A stretch of DNA of 64,000 bases from Gottfriedia luciferensis (GTDB lineage Bacteria; Bacillota; Bacilli; Bacillales; Bacillaceae_G): contig NZ_MDKC01000036.1 of assembly GCF_001712755.1 (NCBI RefSeq), positions 210,503 through 274,502 on the forward strand, read 5' to 3'. Shown piece after piece: positions 26,161 through 35,760 of this stretch. How positions within the stretch are numbered: the stretch's first letter is position 1; each line of letters opens with the position of its first letter. Both the position numbers and the translations under genes were made by a program. The notes beneath the pieces are model-generated. The model worked only from the letters and a program-made list of their open reading frames with translations, did no database searches and was not told the origin of the DNA.

Positions 26161-26660
26161 TTTTGAACTTTTGCTTTAAGCTTCTTACTTATTAATAAAA
26201 ATAAAGATGCTCCTATTAGTGCTCCGATCGAATCGATTACTACGTCTTGAACTAGCGGAGTTCGGTTTGCAGTGAAGGATTGGTGAAATTCATCAGAAGC
26301 TGCATATAGGATTGAAAAAATCACGCCTATTAAAAAGGCTCTGTTTACATAAAGCTTTGCTAATCTTGTAGCAAAAAAGGCAAGTAAAAGATAGATTGAA
26401 AAATGGCATAGTTTACGAATAAAGAACTCTGTAAATCCTGCTACTCCAAGTTCTTTTATACTTACTATATGTCCAGCATAGTTAAAGTGGACAAAGGTGA
26501 AATGCTTCATTAGATCATATAAAAATGTAAAATGACTTATTTCTGGTCTTATATCTTGTTTTTCATACGGGGTTGCTGATGAATAAAAGATAATGCCAGC
26601 TATAAGGATAACAGGTATCCAATAACCAATAAAAATTCTAAATTTACTTTTGGATTCCAT
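26145..26660 (-). CDS. VanZ-family membrane protein
   Basis: A protein of about 171 residues with four membrane segments and VanZ-family features: FIGYWIPVILIAGIIFYSS, FIRKLCHFSIYLLLAFF, YAASDEFHQSFTANRTP and QDVVIDSIGALIGA. VanZ-like proteins can lower glycopeptide binding in some bacteria, but most have no known role. The ATG at 26658-26660 follows AAAGGA; an upstream in-frame TTG lies before that site and is unlikely. It stands just upstream of the tagGH export genes in a separate unit. Confidence 0.88.
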   Translation of the reverse strand: MESKSKFRIFIGYWIPVILIAGIIFYSSATPYEKQDIRPEISHFTFLYDLMKHFTFVHFNYAGHIVSIKELGVAGFTEFFIRKLCHFSIYLLLAFFATRLAKLYVNRAFLIGVIFSILYAASDEFHQSFTANRTPLVQDVVIDSIGALIGASLFLLISKKLKAKVQKSIRV

Positions 26661-26702
26661 AATATTCCTTTCCAATACAACTTTTGTATAGATAAAACTC
26701 TA

Positions 26703-26752
26703 TTAAAATAGACACTATTATGAAAAAAAATCTATTTCATAAAGTGTCTATT
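26703..26752 (-). terminator. Terminator of the tagGH operon
   Basis: AATAGACACT (26707-26716) pairs with AGTGTCTATT (26743-26752); an inner TTATGAAA/TTTCATAA pair extends it, and TTTTAATAG follows on the minus strand. Confidence 0.7.
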
Positions 26753-26756
26753 TACA

Positions 26757-27542
26757 TTATTGATTTACATGCATGTTCTTTTCACGGTCTGCTGCACGTT
26801 CTGCAGGCGTTAATTTATTATAATCAGTTAGGAAATTTTGGTAGTTATCGCATACTTCATTAATTTCACCATACTCAACTAATTTTCCATAATGAATCCA
26901 TAAGCCTTTTGTACAGAAGCTTCTAACCTGACCTAATGAGTGACTAATAAAGAAGATTGTTTTACCTTGTTCTTTAAAATCATTCATTTTATCTAAACAA
27001 CGTTTTGTAAAAGTAGGATCACCAACAGATAATGCTTCATCGATTACCATGATGTCTGGGTCGATATTTACAGAGATCGCAAACCCAAGTCTTGATCTCA
27101 TACCACTTGAATATGATTTTACTGGTTGATTAATAAATTTTCCAATTTCGGCAAATTCAATAATATCAGGAGTGATTTTTTCAATTTGCTTAATCGTAAG
27201 ACCCATCATCAAACCTTTTAATCGAATATTTTCTAAACCAGTTAATCGGTTATCTAATCCAGCTTGAATGGCAATTAGTGAAGCAACTCCATTTACTTCA
27301 ACTTCGCCATCATTTGGCATTGTAACACCAGCAATTAAATTAGACATTGTACTTTTACCTGAACCATTTAAACCAATGATCCCTACAATTTCACCTTGTT
27401 CAATTTCGAATGAAATGTTTTTTAACGCATGAAAATATTCTCCGCCTCTACCACCAAAGAATAAATCCTTTAGCTTGTCAGTCGGTTTATTATAAATTTT
27501 AAATTTCTTTGTAACATTTTTAAAGACAACTTTTTTTGTCAT
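26757..27542 (-). CDS. tagH: Teichoic acid ABC exporter, ATP-binding subunit TagH/TarH
   Basis: A 261-residue ABC ATPase: Walker A GLNGSGKST (57-65), signature SYSSGMRSR and Walker B DIMVIDEAL, followed by the switch histidine (FISHS). It matches the short TarH type of staphylococci rather than the 527-residue B. subtilis TagH with its C-terminal extension. With TagG it would flip lipid-linked wall polymer across the membrane. It is the last gene of the dehydrogenase-tagG-tagH operon; 12 bp separate it from tagG. Confidence 0.93.
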   Translation of the reverse strand: MTKKVVFKNVTKKFKIYNKPTDKLKDLFFGGRGGEYFHALKNISFEIEQGEIVGIIGLNGSGKSTMSNLIAGVTMPNDGEVEVNGVASLIAIQAGLDNRLTGLENIRLKGLMMGLTIKQIEKITPDIIEFAEIGKFINQPVKSYSSGMRSRLGFAISVNIDPDIMVIDEALSVGDPTFTKRCLDKMNDFKEQGKTIFFISHSLGQVRSFCTKGLWIHYGKLVEYGEINEVCDNYQNFLTDYNKLTPAERAADREKNMHVNQ

Positions 27543-27554
27543 TCAGTTCACCTT

Positions 27555-28355
27555 CTATAGGAAATCAACAAACTGCTTCCTGAATTTAACATGAAAAATA
27601 GAGCCGATAATGAAAAAGGCTAGCAATACACACCAAAAATAAATAGTTATTTTAGAAAAAATCAAATTAGAATGTCCATATAATAAAGCGCCACGATATC
27701 CTTCTATAATATAGTAGAGAGGATTTAGCTTCATTAATTTAGTTAAAATATTTGCACCCTTAGGCTCCCATAAAATAGGTGATAAATATAATAGCATTCT
27801 AGTTAATGATTGAATTAATAAATGAACATCCCTAACCATCGTTGATAAAGTAGATGTAAGTAATGCAAGTGCGATATTAAACAGTAAGCCCACAATCATA
27901 AAATAAATTAGTGCAAAAATATTTATATGTTCGATTCCTCGATTTACAATTACACCAATTAATAAGATGAGCATCATAAATACATGTGTATTAAACCTAG
28001 ATAAAACTACATATGATGGGATAATACTTAATGGAAAGTTCATTTTAGATACTGTTCCGATTCGGTTAAAAATCGAACTTGATCCTTGCATAATTGCTGC
28101 ACTAATAAAGAACCACGGTATTAAACCACAAAGCATCCAAATAATAAACGGGATACCATTTACTGGAGCTCCATTTCTTATTCCCGTTCCGAAAGTTACC
28201 CAGTAAACAGCTATTTGAAAAAGCGGGTTTAAAAATACCCAAATTACGCCAAGTTGGCTATCTGCATATTCTTTACGTGTCTCATAAGATGAAAGACGAA
28301 AAATTAATGATAAGTTTTTAGCATGTTCTTGTAAAACTGTTTTTATACTACTCAT
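27555..28355 (-). CDS. tagG: Teichoic acid ABC exporter, permease subunit TagG/TarG
   Basis: A 266-residue ABC-2 type permease with six membrane segments. ETRKEYADSQLGVIWVFLNP is the conserved amphipathic coupling segment near residues 25-45. It pairs with TagH to export the undecaprenyl-linked polymer. Its ATG overlaps the stop of the upstream sugar dehydrogenase by 4 bases, so polymer sugar synthesis and export are translationally coupled here, an uncommon arrangement for tagG. Confidence 0.93.
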   Translation of the reverse strand: MSSIKTVLQEHAKNLSLIFRLSSYETRKEYADSQLGVIWVFLNPLFQIAVYWVTFGTGIRNGAPVNGIPFIIWMLCGLIPWFFISAAIMQGSSSIFNRIGTVSKMNFPLSIIPSYVVLSRFNTHVFMMLILLIGVIVNRGIEHINIFALIYFMIVGLLFNIALALLTSTLSTMVRDVHLLIQSLTRMLLYLSPILWEPKGANILTKLMKLNPLYYIIEGYRGALLYGHSNLIFSKITIYFWCVLLAFFIIGSIFHVKFRKQFVDFL

Positions 28356-29635
28356 AAATCAACCACATTCTTTTTAATTTCTTTATATAAATTTCCGTAA
28401 TTAACAAATTTCATATCAGAATCATTTGAAGTTGGTACACAATTACGTGTATCAAATAGTACTGCTTGCTTCATTTGTTTAGCAAGTTTATTATAGTCCA
28501 TTGTTTTAAATTCATTGTGATCTGTTAATACAAGAATTAAGCTTGCATCTTCCACAGCTTCCTCAGCAGATAAAACATCAATTTTCTCAGAAGTTACATG
28601 AGGATCGTGAATTGTGACATTTAGTCCCTCTTCGTTCAATAACTCAATAATTTCCATTGCAGGACTTTCCCTCATATCATCTACATTACCTTTGTATGTC
28701 ACACCAAATGCTGCAATCTTAGGATTTTCTATACCTGAAACTAGTTCTTTTACTGAATCAACAACATATTTAGGCATAGATACATTTGTATCACGAGATA
28801 ATTTGATCATACCAGCTAATTCAGGAGTTTTAGCTACAATAAAGTATGGGTCAACAGCAAGACAGTGACCTCCAACACCTGGTCCTGGTGAATGAATGTT
28901 TACACGTGGATGTTTGTTTGCCATTTGAATAACATCTAATACGTTGATTTCTAATGAGTTACAAATCTTTGTTAGTTCATTTGCCAACGCAATATTTACA
29001 TCACGGAATGTATTTTCCATTAGTTTAGACATTTCAGCAGTTTTTGCATCTGTTTGAATAATTTCGCCTTCAACAAATGTACGATACACTTTTGCTCCAG
29101 CTTCACTACATGCAGCTGTAATCCCGCCTACAATACGATTATTATGAATTAATTCGTGTAAAATTTGGCCTGGTAATACACGTTCTGGACAATGAACAAG
29201 ATAAATATCTTCACCTACAGTAAATCCAGCTTGTTCTACTAGTGGTTTTACAAAGTCATCCATACTTCTAGGTGCGATTGTTGATTCAACGATTAATACA
29301 TTCCCTTTTTTTAAGAAAGGAATTACTTTATGAACTGCGTCTAATACATATGATAAATCACAAGATTTATTCTCATCATCATTATTAGGTGTTGGTACTG
29401 CAACAATAAATGCGTCAGCCTCTTCTGGTGTTAAAGATGCTCTGAAAAATCCTTTTTCTACAACTTCTTTAACCATTTCGCCTAATCCAGGCTCTTCTAT
29501 ATGAATTTCTCCAGAATTTAATTTATCTACAACGCTTTTTTGTACGTCTACACCTACAACACTTGCGCCATATTTCGCAAACATCGCAGAAGTTGGTAAT
29601 CCTATATACCCTAGTCCAATTGTGCAAATTTTCAT
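28352..29635 (-). CDS. wecC: UDP-N-acetyl-D-mannosamine dehydrogenase (WecC-like nucleotide-sugar dehydrogenase)
   Basis: A 427-residue UDP-sugar dehydrogenase with the Rossmann motif GLGYIGLPT (7-15), central LMENTFRDVNIALANE, the catalytic cysteine in PGPGVGGHCLAVDPYF, and the C-terminal UDP-binding domain (AFGVTYKGNVDDMRESPA). The GYIGLP and GHCLAVDP details favour WecC (UDP-ManNAc to UDP-ManNAcA) over UDP-glucose dehydrogenase, and a UDP-GlcNAc 2-epimerase at 45862 could supply the substrate. First gene of the operon with tagG and tagH; a nested inverted repeat lies 47 bp upstream of its start. Substrate not proven. Confidence 0.85.
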   Translation of the reverse strand: MKICTIGLGYIGLPTSAMFAKYGASVVGVDVQKSVVDKLNSGEIHIEEPGLGEMVKEVVEKGFFRASLTPEEADAFIVAVPTPNNDDENKSCDLSYVLDAVHKVIPFLKKGNVLIVESTIAPRSMDDFVKPLVEQAGFTVGEDIYLVHCPERVLPGQILHELIHNNRIVGGITAACSEAGAKVYRTFVEGEIIQTDAKTAEMSKLMENTFRDVNIALANELTKICNSLEINVLDVIQMANKHPRVNIHSPGPGVGGHCLAVDPYFIVAKTPELAGMIKLSRDTNVSMPKYVVDSVKELVSGIENPKIAAFGVTYKGNVDDMRESPAMEIIELLNEEGLNVTIHDPHVTSEKIDVLSAEEAVEDASLILVLTDHNEFKTMDYNKLAKQMKQAVLFDTRNCVPTSNDSDMKFVNYGNLYKEIKKNVVDL

Positions 29636-29681
29636 TTTACTATAACCTCTTTCAGAAATTTTACTAATTTCTACTCTTTTG

Positions 29682-29735
29682 CTTTACTAATAGTTTACTG
29701 ATATTTAGATTATAGTAAACGTCTTATTAGTAAAC
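29682..29735. repeat. Nested inverted repeat upstream of the wecC-tagGH operon
   Basis: Outer arms TTTACTAATA (29683-29692) and TATTAGTAAA (29725-29734) enclose inner arms GTTTACT (29693-29699) and AGTAAAC (29714-29720). All four arms share TTTACT or its complement, giving a four-site symmetric cluster that could be a regulator operator or a leader hairpin. No T-run follows in the operon direction. Confidence 0.55.
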
Positions 29736-29925
29736 TTTTTGGATAATTGGATAAAACTTAAATCACTATAACTTACCTTTTCTATTAAAGAAACGAATAA
29801 ATTAGAAAAAGCACCAATCATCATTTTAAATTAGTAGAAATTATATTTCAATAAATATCTATTTATTGTTTTAATTAATCTTACAATTAATTTTCATGAT
29901 TCGACTCTATTTTACATTAAATTAA

Positions 29926-30996
29926 CTAAGATTTAACAAACTTGTATCTTAAAGAAAATAGTGAAAGAAGGTAAACTACTTTTCTTAACTTACTATTCGT
30001 CATTTTAGGGTTTGATTTTAAGGATAAATAAATTTTTAAACCTCTTTTATCATTTAATCGTAAAGTCTCAGCAACAAACTTTGGAACAACACTTAGCTCA
30101 TTTTTAATCGATTCATTTCGAATTGTTTTCATAAATTCATTCCCAACAGATGCAAGATTCAACTTCTCATCATTTGGTAGTTTATTTGCCTTTAGATTAA
30201 TTGAGTTAATAAAGAATTTAAGTTGTCTTCTTTCGATATGTATTAATTCTTTTGTAAAACCATTTTCTTCATAATAAGATCGTAGCTCTTTTTGTAGCAC
30301 AACTAATTGTTTAAAAAATTGTATTGTTCCAGATTTGATTAAACTATTTTCTGGATCTTCAATTCGATAACCAATTACATCTACATCGCATACGACTGTG
30401 CAGTTTGATTTCAACAATGATTTCTCCGTAAAAAATAAATCTTCGCCGACTCGAAGTTCATCATGAAATCGAATATCCTCGCGTTCTAGTAGTTCTTTTT
30501 TAAATAATTTATTACTTGCAGATGGTGTAAGATGTAATTCTGGGTTCTTTAGAATCTGTCTATTTTCAGGTAAACCTTCTTTGAAAATTTCTTTCATATA
30601 ATTTAAACGCCAAGTTTTTTCGCCGTTAAAACATAAAATATTACCTACTGCCGTATCAGCGTTATATTTTTTTGCTAAAGAATATAATTGGCCATATGCA
30701 TCGGGGTAAGCAATGTCATCTCCATCTAAAAATGCAATATATTCGCCACTTGCATGAGATAAACCTGTATTTCTTGCAGCACTTGGTCCCTTATTTTCTT
30801 GCTTTATAAACTTTGCATTTTGATATTTTTTTGTGAATTCTTCAGCTAAAACACTACTTTTATCAGTCGATCCATCATCGACAACAATCAGTTCAATATT
30901 TTCTAATGACTGATCCATGACAGATTGTAAACTTTCCTCAATAAATTTCTCTTTGTTATAGTTAATGACTACAACACTTAACTTATAATTGGTCAT
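29926..30996 (-). CDS. GT2 family glycosyltransferase
   Basis: A 356-residue GT-A glycosyltransferase: LSVVVINYNKEKFIEESLQS, VVDDGSTDKSS, GPSAARNTGLSHASGEY and the metal-binding FLDGDD near residue 95. The C-terminal 150 residues are helical and not recognised. It resembles the GT2 parts of the bifunctional enzymes at 14898 and 35761 but has no phosphotransferase domain. The start at 30994-30996 has AGAGGT about 9 bases before it; the longer frame (31017) includes that site. It likely adds a sugar to the surface polymer. Confidence 0.88.
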   Translation of the reverse strand: MTNYKLSVVVINYNKEKFIEESLQSVMDQSLENIELIVVDDGSTDKSSVLAEEFTKKYQNAKFIKQENKGPSAARNTGLSHASGEYIAFLDGDDIAYPDAYGQLYSLAKKYNADTAVGNILCFNGEKTWRLNYMKEIFKEGLPENRQILKNPELHLTPSASNKLFKKELLEREDIRFHDELRVGEDLFFTEKSLLKSNCTVVCDVDVIGYRIEDPENSLIKSGTIQFFKQLVVLQKELRSYYEENGFTKELIHIERRQLKFFINSINLKANKLPNDEKLNLASVGNEFMKTIRNESIKNELSVVPKFVAETLRLNDKRGLKIYLSLKSNPKMTNSKLRKVVYLLSLFSLRYKFVKS

Positions 30997-31017
30997 TTTA
31001 GCTACCTCTCTATGCAT

Positions 31018-31066
31018 AGAAAGGTAAAAAGAAATATGGCATAATCCCTAGTTCTTTTTACCTTCT
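31018..31066 (-). terminator. Stem-loop between two glycosyltransferase genes
   Basis: AAGGTAAAAAGAA pairs with TTCTTTTTACCTT (13 bp). It lies between the GT4 stop (31097) and the GT2 start (30996). A U-rich arm but little further T-run makes it a weak terminator or attenuator. Confidence 0.5.
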
Positions 31067-31096
31067 CTACTAAAATATTCACATAATCAAACTCTT

Positions 31097-32422
31097 TTAG
31101 CTTACCATTGTTGCTTTTTCACCGTATAAAACTTTTTCGTAAATTCCGATGAAAACTTTCTTCTCATTATTCCAATTGTATTTATGTCTTGCTTTTAAAC
31201 AATTTTTGCTCATTTCGTCACGAACTTCAGGGTTGTCTAATAAATAGTTCACACCTTCAGCGATTGAATTGATATCGTGGGAGTCTACACATACACCAGT
31301 ATATTCACCTTCAACTACCTTCTGAATTTCTGGGAAGCTACAAGCAACAACTGGTACACCGCTCATCATGTACTCAAATAATTTATTCGAAGACGCTGAA
31401 TAATGATTGAAATTGATATTATTTAATACTTGAAATCCTAAATAAGCATTTCTTGTATAATTTAGTAATTCATCTACTGGCACTTTATCAATAAATTTCA
31501 CTCGATTTTGTAGTTGTAACTCTTCTACTAAATTTAAGAGAGTAGGCTTTATCTTTCCATCACCAATAAAAACAATGATCCCTCTTTTATATAAAGGTGC
31601 AGCTTTTACAATTAATTCTAATCCACGCCCTTTTTGTATACCACCTTGATAAAGAAGTATTGGTTCATCTTCACTAATTCCTAGTTTTTCATGAAGATTA
31701 ATCGCTTTACTTTCTTCCGGCTTAGACACAAATGGGTAATTATGAATTACCTCAGGATAGTCAATATCATATAAATCTTGAGTATATTTTGCCCTAGTAT
31801 TATTTTCGTGAATCATCACATCAATATATTTAATTAAAAACTTCTCAATCTTTCCGAAAATCGGATTCTCATAACCAGATCTACTAGATTGAACTTCATG
31901 TGAATCATAAACTAATTTACTTTTTTTGAATACTTTTGCACAAATGATACCTTGAGGTAAAGTATTTAAATCATTCGCATGATAAATATCGTAATCCCTT
32001 TTAAGCCCATGATAGATCATTTGTAAAATATTATAGCCTCTAGTTAATAGTACTTTCATATAACGATTACCAAAAAGAACGATCACAGCAGCAATAATAA
32101 TCGTTGCAACTGCATTTAAAAATAACCCAAGTAAAATCAATAAAATAGCAACTAGTTTCATTAATAAACTACTTTTTACTAAATTAAAGATCTTTGCACA
32201 ATAATGAACAAGATGATAGATTCCAAATGGTAAACGATTGTTTACTCGGATTACATTAAATCCTTCTTCCATACGTTCTCTTTTTGGTAATTCTTTTGAA
32301 TCATCATGTAAAGCAATTAAATCAACATCATATCCGACTTCTGCTAAAGCAGAGCATTCACGCAGTACGCGTGCATCATTCGTAAAATGATTAAATACAA
32401 ACGCACAAACCTTTTTATTCAT
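31097..32422 (-). CDS. GT4 family glycosyltransferase with a membrane insert
   Basis: A 441-residue GT-B enzyme with the GT4 nucleotide-sugar site late in the chain (SSNKLFEYMMSGVPVVACSF) and LYQGGIQKGRGLELIVKAAP in the middle. The N-terminal acceptor domain is interrupted at about 85-118 by two adjacent hydrophobic segments (LVAILLILLGLFLNAVATII and following), suggesting a membrane hairpin that anchors it near lipid-linked acceptor. Its start overlaps the end of the upstream GT4 gene by 8 bases. Donor and acceptor are unknown. Confidence 0.87.
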   Translation of the reverse strand: MNKKVCAFVFNHFTNDARVLRECSALAEVGYDVDLIALHDDSKELPKRERMEEGFNVIRVNNRLPFGIYHLVHYCAKIFNLVKSSLLMKLVAILLILLGLFLNAVATIIIAAVIVLFGNRYMKVLLTRGYNILQMIYHGLKRDYDIYHANDLNTLPQGIICAKVFKKSKLVYDSHEVQSSRSGYENPIFGKIEKFLIKYIDVMIHENNTRAKYTQDLYDIDYPEVIHNYPFVSKPEESKAINLHEKLGISEDEPILLYQGGIQKGRGLELIVKAAPLYKRGIIVFIGDGKIKPTLLNLVEELQLQNRVKFIDKVPVDELLNYTRNAYLGFQVLNNINFNHYSASSNKLFEYMMSGVPVVACSFPEIQKVVEGEYTGVCVDSHDINSIAEGVNYLLDNPEVRDEMSKNCLKARHKYNWNNEKKVFIGIYEKVLYGEKATMVS

Positions 32423-33629
32423 GGATATCCTCCATCACTTTTAATAACACATTAATATTCGTTTTCCAACGTAGATTTTTGTATGCATATTGATAGCCAT
32501 TTTCTCCATAATTTTTTCGGAGATTTGGATCATTTGCAAGTTTATATATATTTTCAACCAATTCTTCAGGCGTATCTTCTTTTAAGATCATTCCACAGTT
32601 TGCTTCATGAATAATTTCACTTGCATACCCTGCTACATCTCCAATGATTGGTTTCTTAACACACATATAATCAATTATTTTTCCTGGTAAGACGGTTTTA
32701 AACACCTCTTGGTTTACTAAGCTTACATAAGCAATATCAGCACTTGCTACAAGTTTTAAAGTTTCGTTTCGGGATTTTGCAGTATGTAATGTTACATTCG
32801 ATAATCCATTCGATTCAATATAATTTTTAACTTCATTTGTATTTTTTCCATAACCAATAATTGAAAAATTAATTGAAGTATTTTCCTTTAATAATGCAGC
32901 TGTTTTCATAAACTTATGCAAATCCTGTGCTAAGCCTAAATTCCCAGTATAAATAACGGTAATATTTTCTTTTTCTAATTGGGCCTCTTTATATGCTAAT
33001 TCACTTTCAGTTAATGAATTAGGTAGAAATGTAATTTTATCCTTATTTACATTTTTATTTGTCATATATTCAATAAAACTTCGGCTATTAACGATTATTT
33101 TCGTTGCTTTTTTATATAATATTTCTTCTACTTTATATGCAGTTTTTAAGATTAATGGATTAGAGAAAACTTGTACGCCGGTTAGAGACTCTGGCCATAA
33201 ATCTCTTATATCTAATATTAGTGGAGCTTTTAACTTCCATTTAGCAATTAAACCTGCCACACCTACAAATATTGGCGGAGATGTCACAAAAATATAATCA
33301 AATTCAGCCTTTTGTTTAAAAATAGTACCGATAAATCGAACCATAACTTCCAGATATAAATATAATCTCTTTAAAATACTTCCAGAGTGTTTTTTTATAG
33401 AAGGATCAATTCGAATGATATCCTTTTCGTCGATTAGTGGTTCATTCCAAAATTGTTTATCTTCATATAGTTCACGACTTGGATATCTAGGCTCTAATGT
33501 TAGTACCTTTACATCAAACCCCTTTTCCTTCAACTCTATATAAATATTTTTCATACGGTTTGCTGCACTACCTATTTCTGGATAAAAGTGTTGCGAAATA
33601 AGTAAAATCTTCTTTTTATGTAAACCCAA
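32415..33629 (-). CDS. GT4 family glycosyltransferase (WbuB-like)
   Basis: A 404-residue GT-B enzyme. LLISQHFYPEIGSAANRM at the start, PLILDIRDLWPESL near residue 145 and MCVKKPIIGDVAGYASEII in the C-terminal half are typical of WbuB-like N-acetylaminosugar transferases. It is the first gene of a unit transcribed leftwards, divergent from tarI. It likely transfers an aminosugar such as ManNAcA or GlcNAc; that is inference from family resemblance only. Confidence 0.87.
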   Translation of the reverse strand: MGLHKKKILLISQHFYPEIGSAANRMKNIYIELKEKGFDVKVLTLEPRYPSRELYEDKQFWNEPLIDEKDIIRIDPSIKKHSGSILKRLYLYLEVMVRFIGTIFKQKAEFDYIFVTSPPIFVGVAGLIAKWKLKAPLILDIRDLWPESLTGVQVFSNPLILKTAYKVEEILYKKATKIIVNSRSFIEYMTNKNVNKDKITFLPNSLTESELAYKEAQLEKENITVIYTGNLGLAQDLHKFMKTAALLKENTSINFSIIGYGKNTNEVKNYIESNGLSNVTLHTAKSRNETLKLVASADIAYVSLVNQEVFKTVLPGKIIDYMCVKKPIIGDVAGYASEIIHEANCGMILKEDTPEELVENIYKLANDPNLRKNYGENGYQYAYKNLRWKTNINVLLKVMEDIHE

Positions 33630-33836
33630 GAATGTCTTACCTCCTGAATAGAATTAATCATCAATTCTAACTTGACAAAATATACGATATTTTACCATAA
33701 ACCTTCCTTTTTTACCATTTTTCTAATAGTCAATCATTTAATTTGAAGCTACTTGTACTATAGCATCGAATAATATAGTATAATGTCGACTAATTATTTT
33801 TTATTTGATATTATTATACTTATGTAAATTCAACAA

Positions 33837-33864
33837 TTGACGAAATGTAATTTTTTTGTATACT
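33837..33864 (+). promoter_or_regulatory. Sigma-A type promoter for tarIJ
   Basis: TTGACG (33837-33842) and TATACT (33859-33864) are separated by 16 bases, 68 bp upstream of the tarI start. The divergent 33630-33931 region also feeds the leftward GT4 unit and is otherwise AT-rich without a gene. Confidence 0.6.
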
Positions 33865-33931
33865 TTGGGTATTTTATTAAAATATCCTTACTTGACATAT
33901 TAATTCCAAAATAAAAAAGCAGGTGAAATGA

Positions 33932-34648
33932 ATGATTTATGCAGAAATATTAGCGGGTGGAAAAGGTACTCGCATGGGAAATGTTAGTATGCCAAAACAA
34001 TTTCTTGCACTGAATAACCGTCCAATTATTATCCATACAATAGAAAAATTCATCTTAAATGACGACTTTAAAAAGATTTTAGTTGTAACGCCAAAAGAAT
34101 GGATTCAACATACAAAAGATATTATCAAAAAATATATCGGTACGAATGACCGTATAGCTGTTGTTGAGGGTGGTAGCGACCGTAATGAATCAATTATGAG
34201 TGGTATTCGCTATTTACAACAAAACTTTGAAATCACTGATGAAGATATTATCGTAACGCATGACGCTGTTAGACCGTTCTTAACTCATCGAATTATAGAA
34301 GAAAATATTGATGCTGCTCTAACATATGGAGCTGTTGATACTGTTATTGAGGCTGTTGATACAATCATTCAATCTTCTAATCACGATACGATTACAGATA
34401 TCCCAGTAAGAAATACAATGTATCAAGGACAAACTCCTCAGAGTTTTAATATTAATCTACTTACAAAACACTATTCTGAATTAGATTCAGAACAAAAAGC
34501 AATCTTAACTGACGCTTGTAAAATTTGTCTTCTTAAAGGTGTAGACGTAAAGCTAGTTAAAGGTGAAGTTTTTAATATGAAGATTACGACTCCGTATGAC
34601 TTAAAAGTAGCAAATGCACTTTTAAAGGATCAGGTGACGGCAAAATGA
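33932..34648 (+). CDS. tarI: D-ribitol-5-phosphate cytidylyltransferase TarI
   Basis: A 238-residue IspD-like cytidylyltransferase: [11 protein letters not shown] (7-17), [37 protein letters not shown] and the product-side YQGQTPQSF. The lack of nearby isoprenoid genes and the adjoining tarJ identify it as TarI, which makes CDP-ribitol from ribitol 5-phosphate and CTP. The stop overlaps the tarJ start by 4 bases. It implies a ribitol-phosphate polymer. Confidence 0.93.
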   Translation: MIYAEILAGGKGTRMGNVSMPKQFLALNNRPIIIHTIEKFILNDDFKKILVVTPKEWIQHTKDIIKKYIGTNDRIAVVEGGSDRNESIMSGIRYLQQNFEITDEDIIVTHDAVRPFLTHRIIEENIDAALTYGAVDTVIEAVDTIIQSSNHDTITDIPVRNTMYQGQTPQSFNINLLTKHYSELDSEQKAILTDACKICLLKGVDVKLVKGEVFNMKITTPYDLKVANALLKDQVTAK

Positions 34649-35670
34649 TTAATCAAATCTATCGTTTAGTTTCAACAAAACAAATTGAGATCACTTATAA
34701 AGAACAATCTCTAGAAGGTGACTATATCGTTGTACGTCCAACACATTTATCAATCTGTGCTGCTGATCAACGATACTATACTGGTACTCGTGGCAAAGAA
34801 GCCATGGCAAAAAAATTACCAATGGCACTGATCCATGAAGGTGTCGGAAAAGTTGTTTATGATCCAAAAGGTGATTTTAAAACAGGCTCTCATGTCGTGA
34901 TGATTCCAAATACACCTACTCAGGTTGATGATGTCATTGCTGAAAATTATTTAAAAACGAGTAAGTTTCGTTCAAGTGGCTATGATGGTTTCATGCAAGA
35001 CTATGTATTCCTTGAAAGAGACCGTGTAGTAGGATTATCTGAAGACATTAACTTGCAAGTTGCAGCGTTTTCTGAATTAATCAGTGTAAGTATGCATGCA
35101 GTTGTCCGATTTGAAGAACGTGCACATCAACGTCGTGATGTTTTAGGCGTTTGGGGTGATGGAAACTTAGGATTTATAACTGCTCTGATCCTAAAAAAGC
35201 GTTATCCAGAAAGTAAAGTATATGTATTTGGTAAAAACCATTCAAAATTAAGCTACTTCTCATTTGCAGATGAAACGTATCAAATTGATGAAGTTCCTGA
35301 AGATGTAACAGTCGACCATGCTTTTGAATGTGTAGGTGGTATTGGTAGTCAATACGCTGTAGAACAAATTATTAACCACATTCAACCAGAAGGCTCGATT
35401 CCATTACTTGGCGTATCTGAATATCCTGTTGAAATCAATACCCGAATGATCCTTGAAAGAGGAATTACTTTAATAGGTAGCAGTCGAAGCGGACGCTCTG
35501 ACTTCGTTGAAACTGTTAACTTCCTTCATGAGAATCCTGAAGTAGTCGAATACTTAGAGACTCTAATTGGAGATGTAAATGAAATTCGTAGTATCGATGA
35601 TATTCATAATGCATTCGAACGTGATTTAACAACTAACTGGGGAAAATCAGTTATGGAATGGAAAATATAA
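34645..35670 (+). CDS. tarJ: Ribulose-5-phosphate reductase TarJ
   Basis: A 341-residue zinc-type medium-chain alcohol dehydrogenase relative: [23 protein letters not shown], the NAD(P) motif [10 protein letters not shown] and [10 protein letters not shown] match TarJ, which reduces ribulose 5-phosphate to ribitol 5-phosphate with NADPH. Translationally coupled to tarI. AGGTGA lies about 8 bases before the ATG, and a terminator follows, so tarIJ form a two-gene unit. Confidence 0.93.
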   Translation: MINQIYRLVSTKQIEITYKEQSLEGDYIVVRPTHLSICAADQRYYTGTRGKEAMAKKLPMALIHEGVGKVVYDPKGDFKTGSHVVMIPNTPTQVDDVIAENYLKTSKFRSSGYDGFMQDYVFLERDRVVGLSEDINLQVAAFSELISVSMHAVVRFEERAHQRRDVLGVWGDGNLGFITALILKKRYPESKVYVFGKNHSKLSYFSFADETYQIDEVPEDVTVDHAFECVGGIGSQYAVEQIINHIQPEGSIPLLGVSEYPVEINTRMILERGITLIGSSRSGRSDFVETVNFLHENPEVVEYLETLIGDVNEIRSIDDIHNAFERDLTTNWGKSVMEWKI

Positions 35671-35678
35671 TATAAAAT

Positions 35679-35706
35679 TAGAGGGGATACTGCTCTCCTC
35701 TTTTTT
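35679..35706 (+). terminator. Terminator of tarIJ
   Basis: GAGGGGA pairs with TCTCCTC (one wobble) and is followed by TTTTTT. Confidence 0.75.
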
Positions 35707-35760
35707 ATGTTAATCATATAACTCATACACTATTTTAATAATGAGGAGAAATTACCTAAA

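Noticed and set aside
33932..34648. IspD of isoprenoid synthesis
   Set aside because: The 4-base overlap with tarJ and the polymer context identify TarI.
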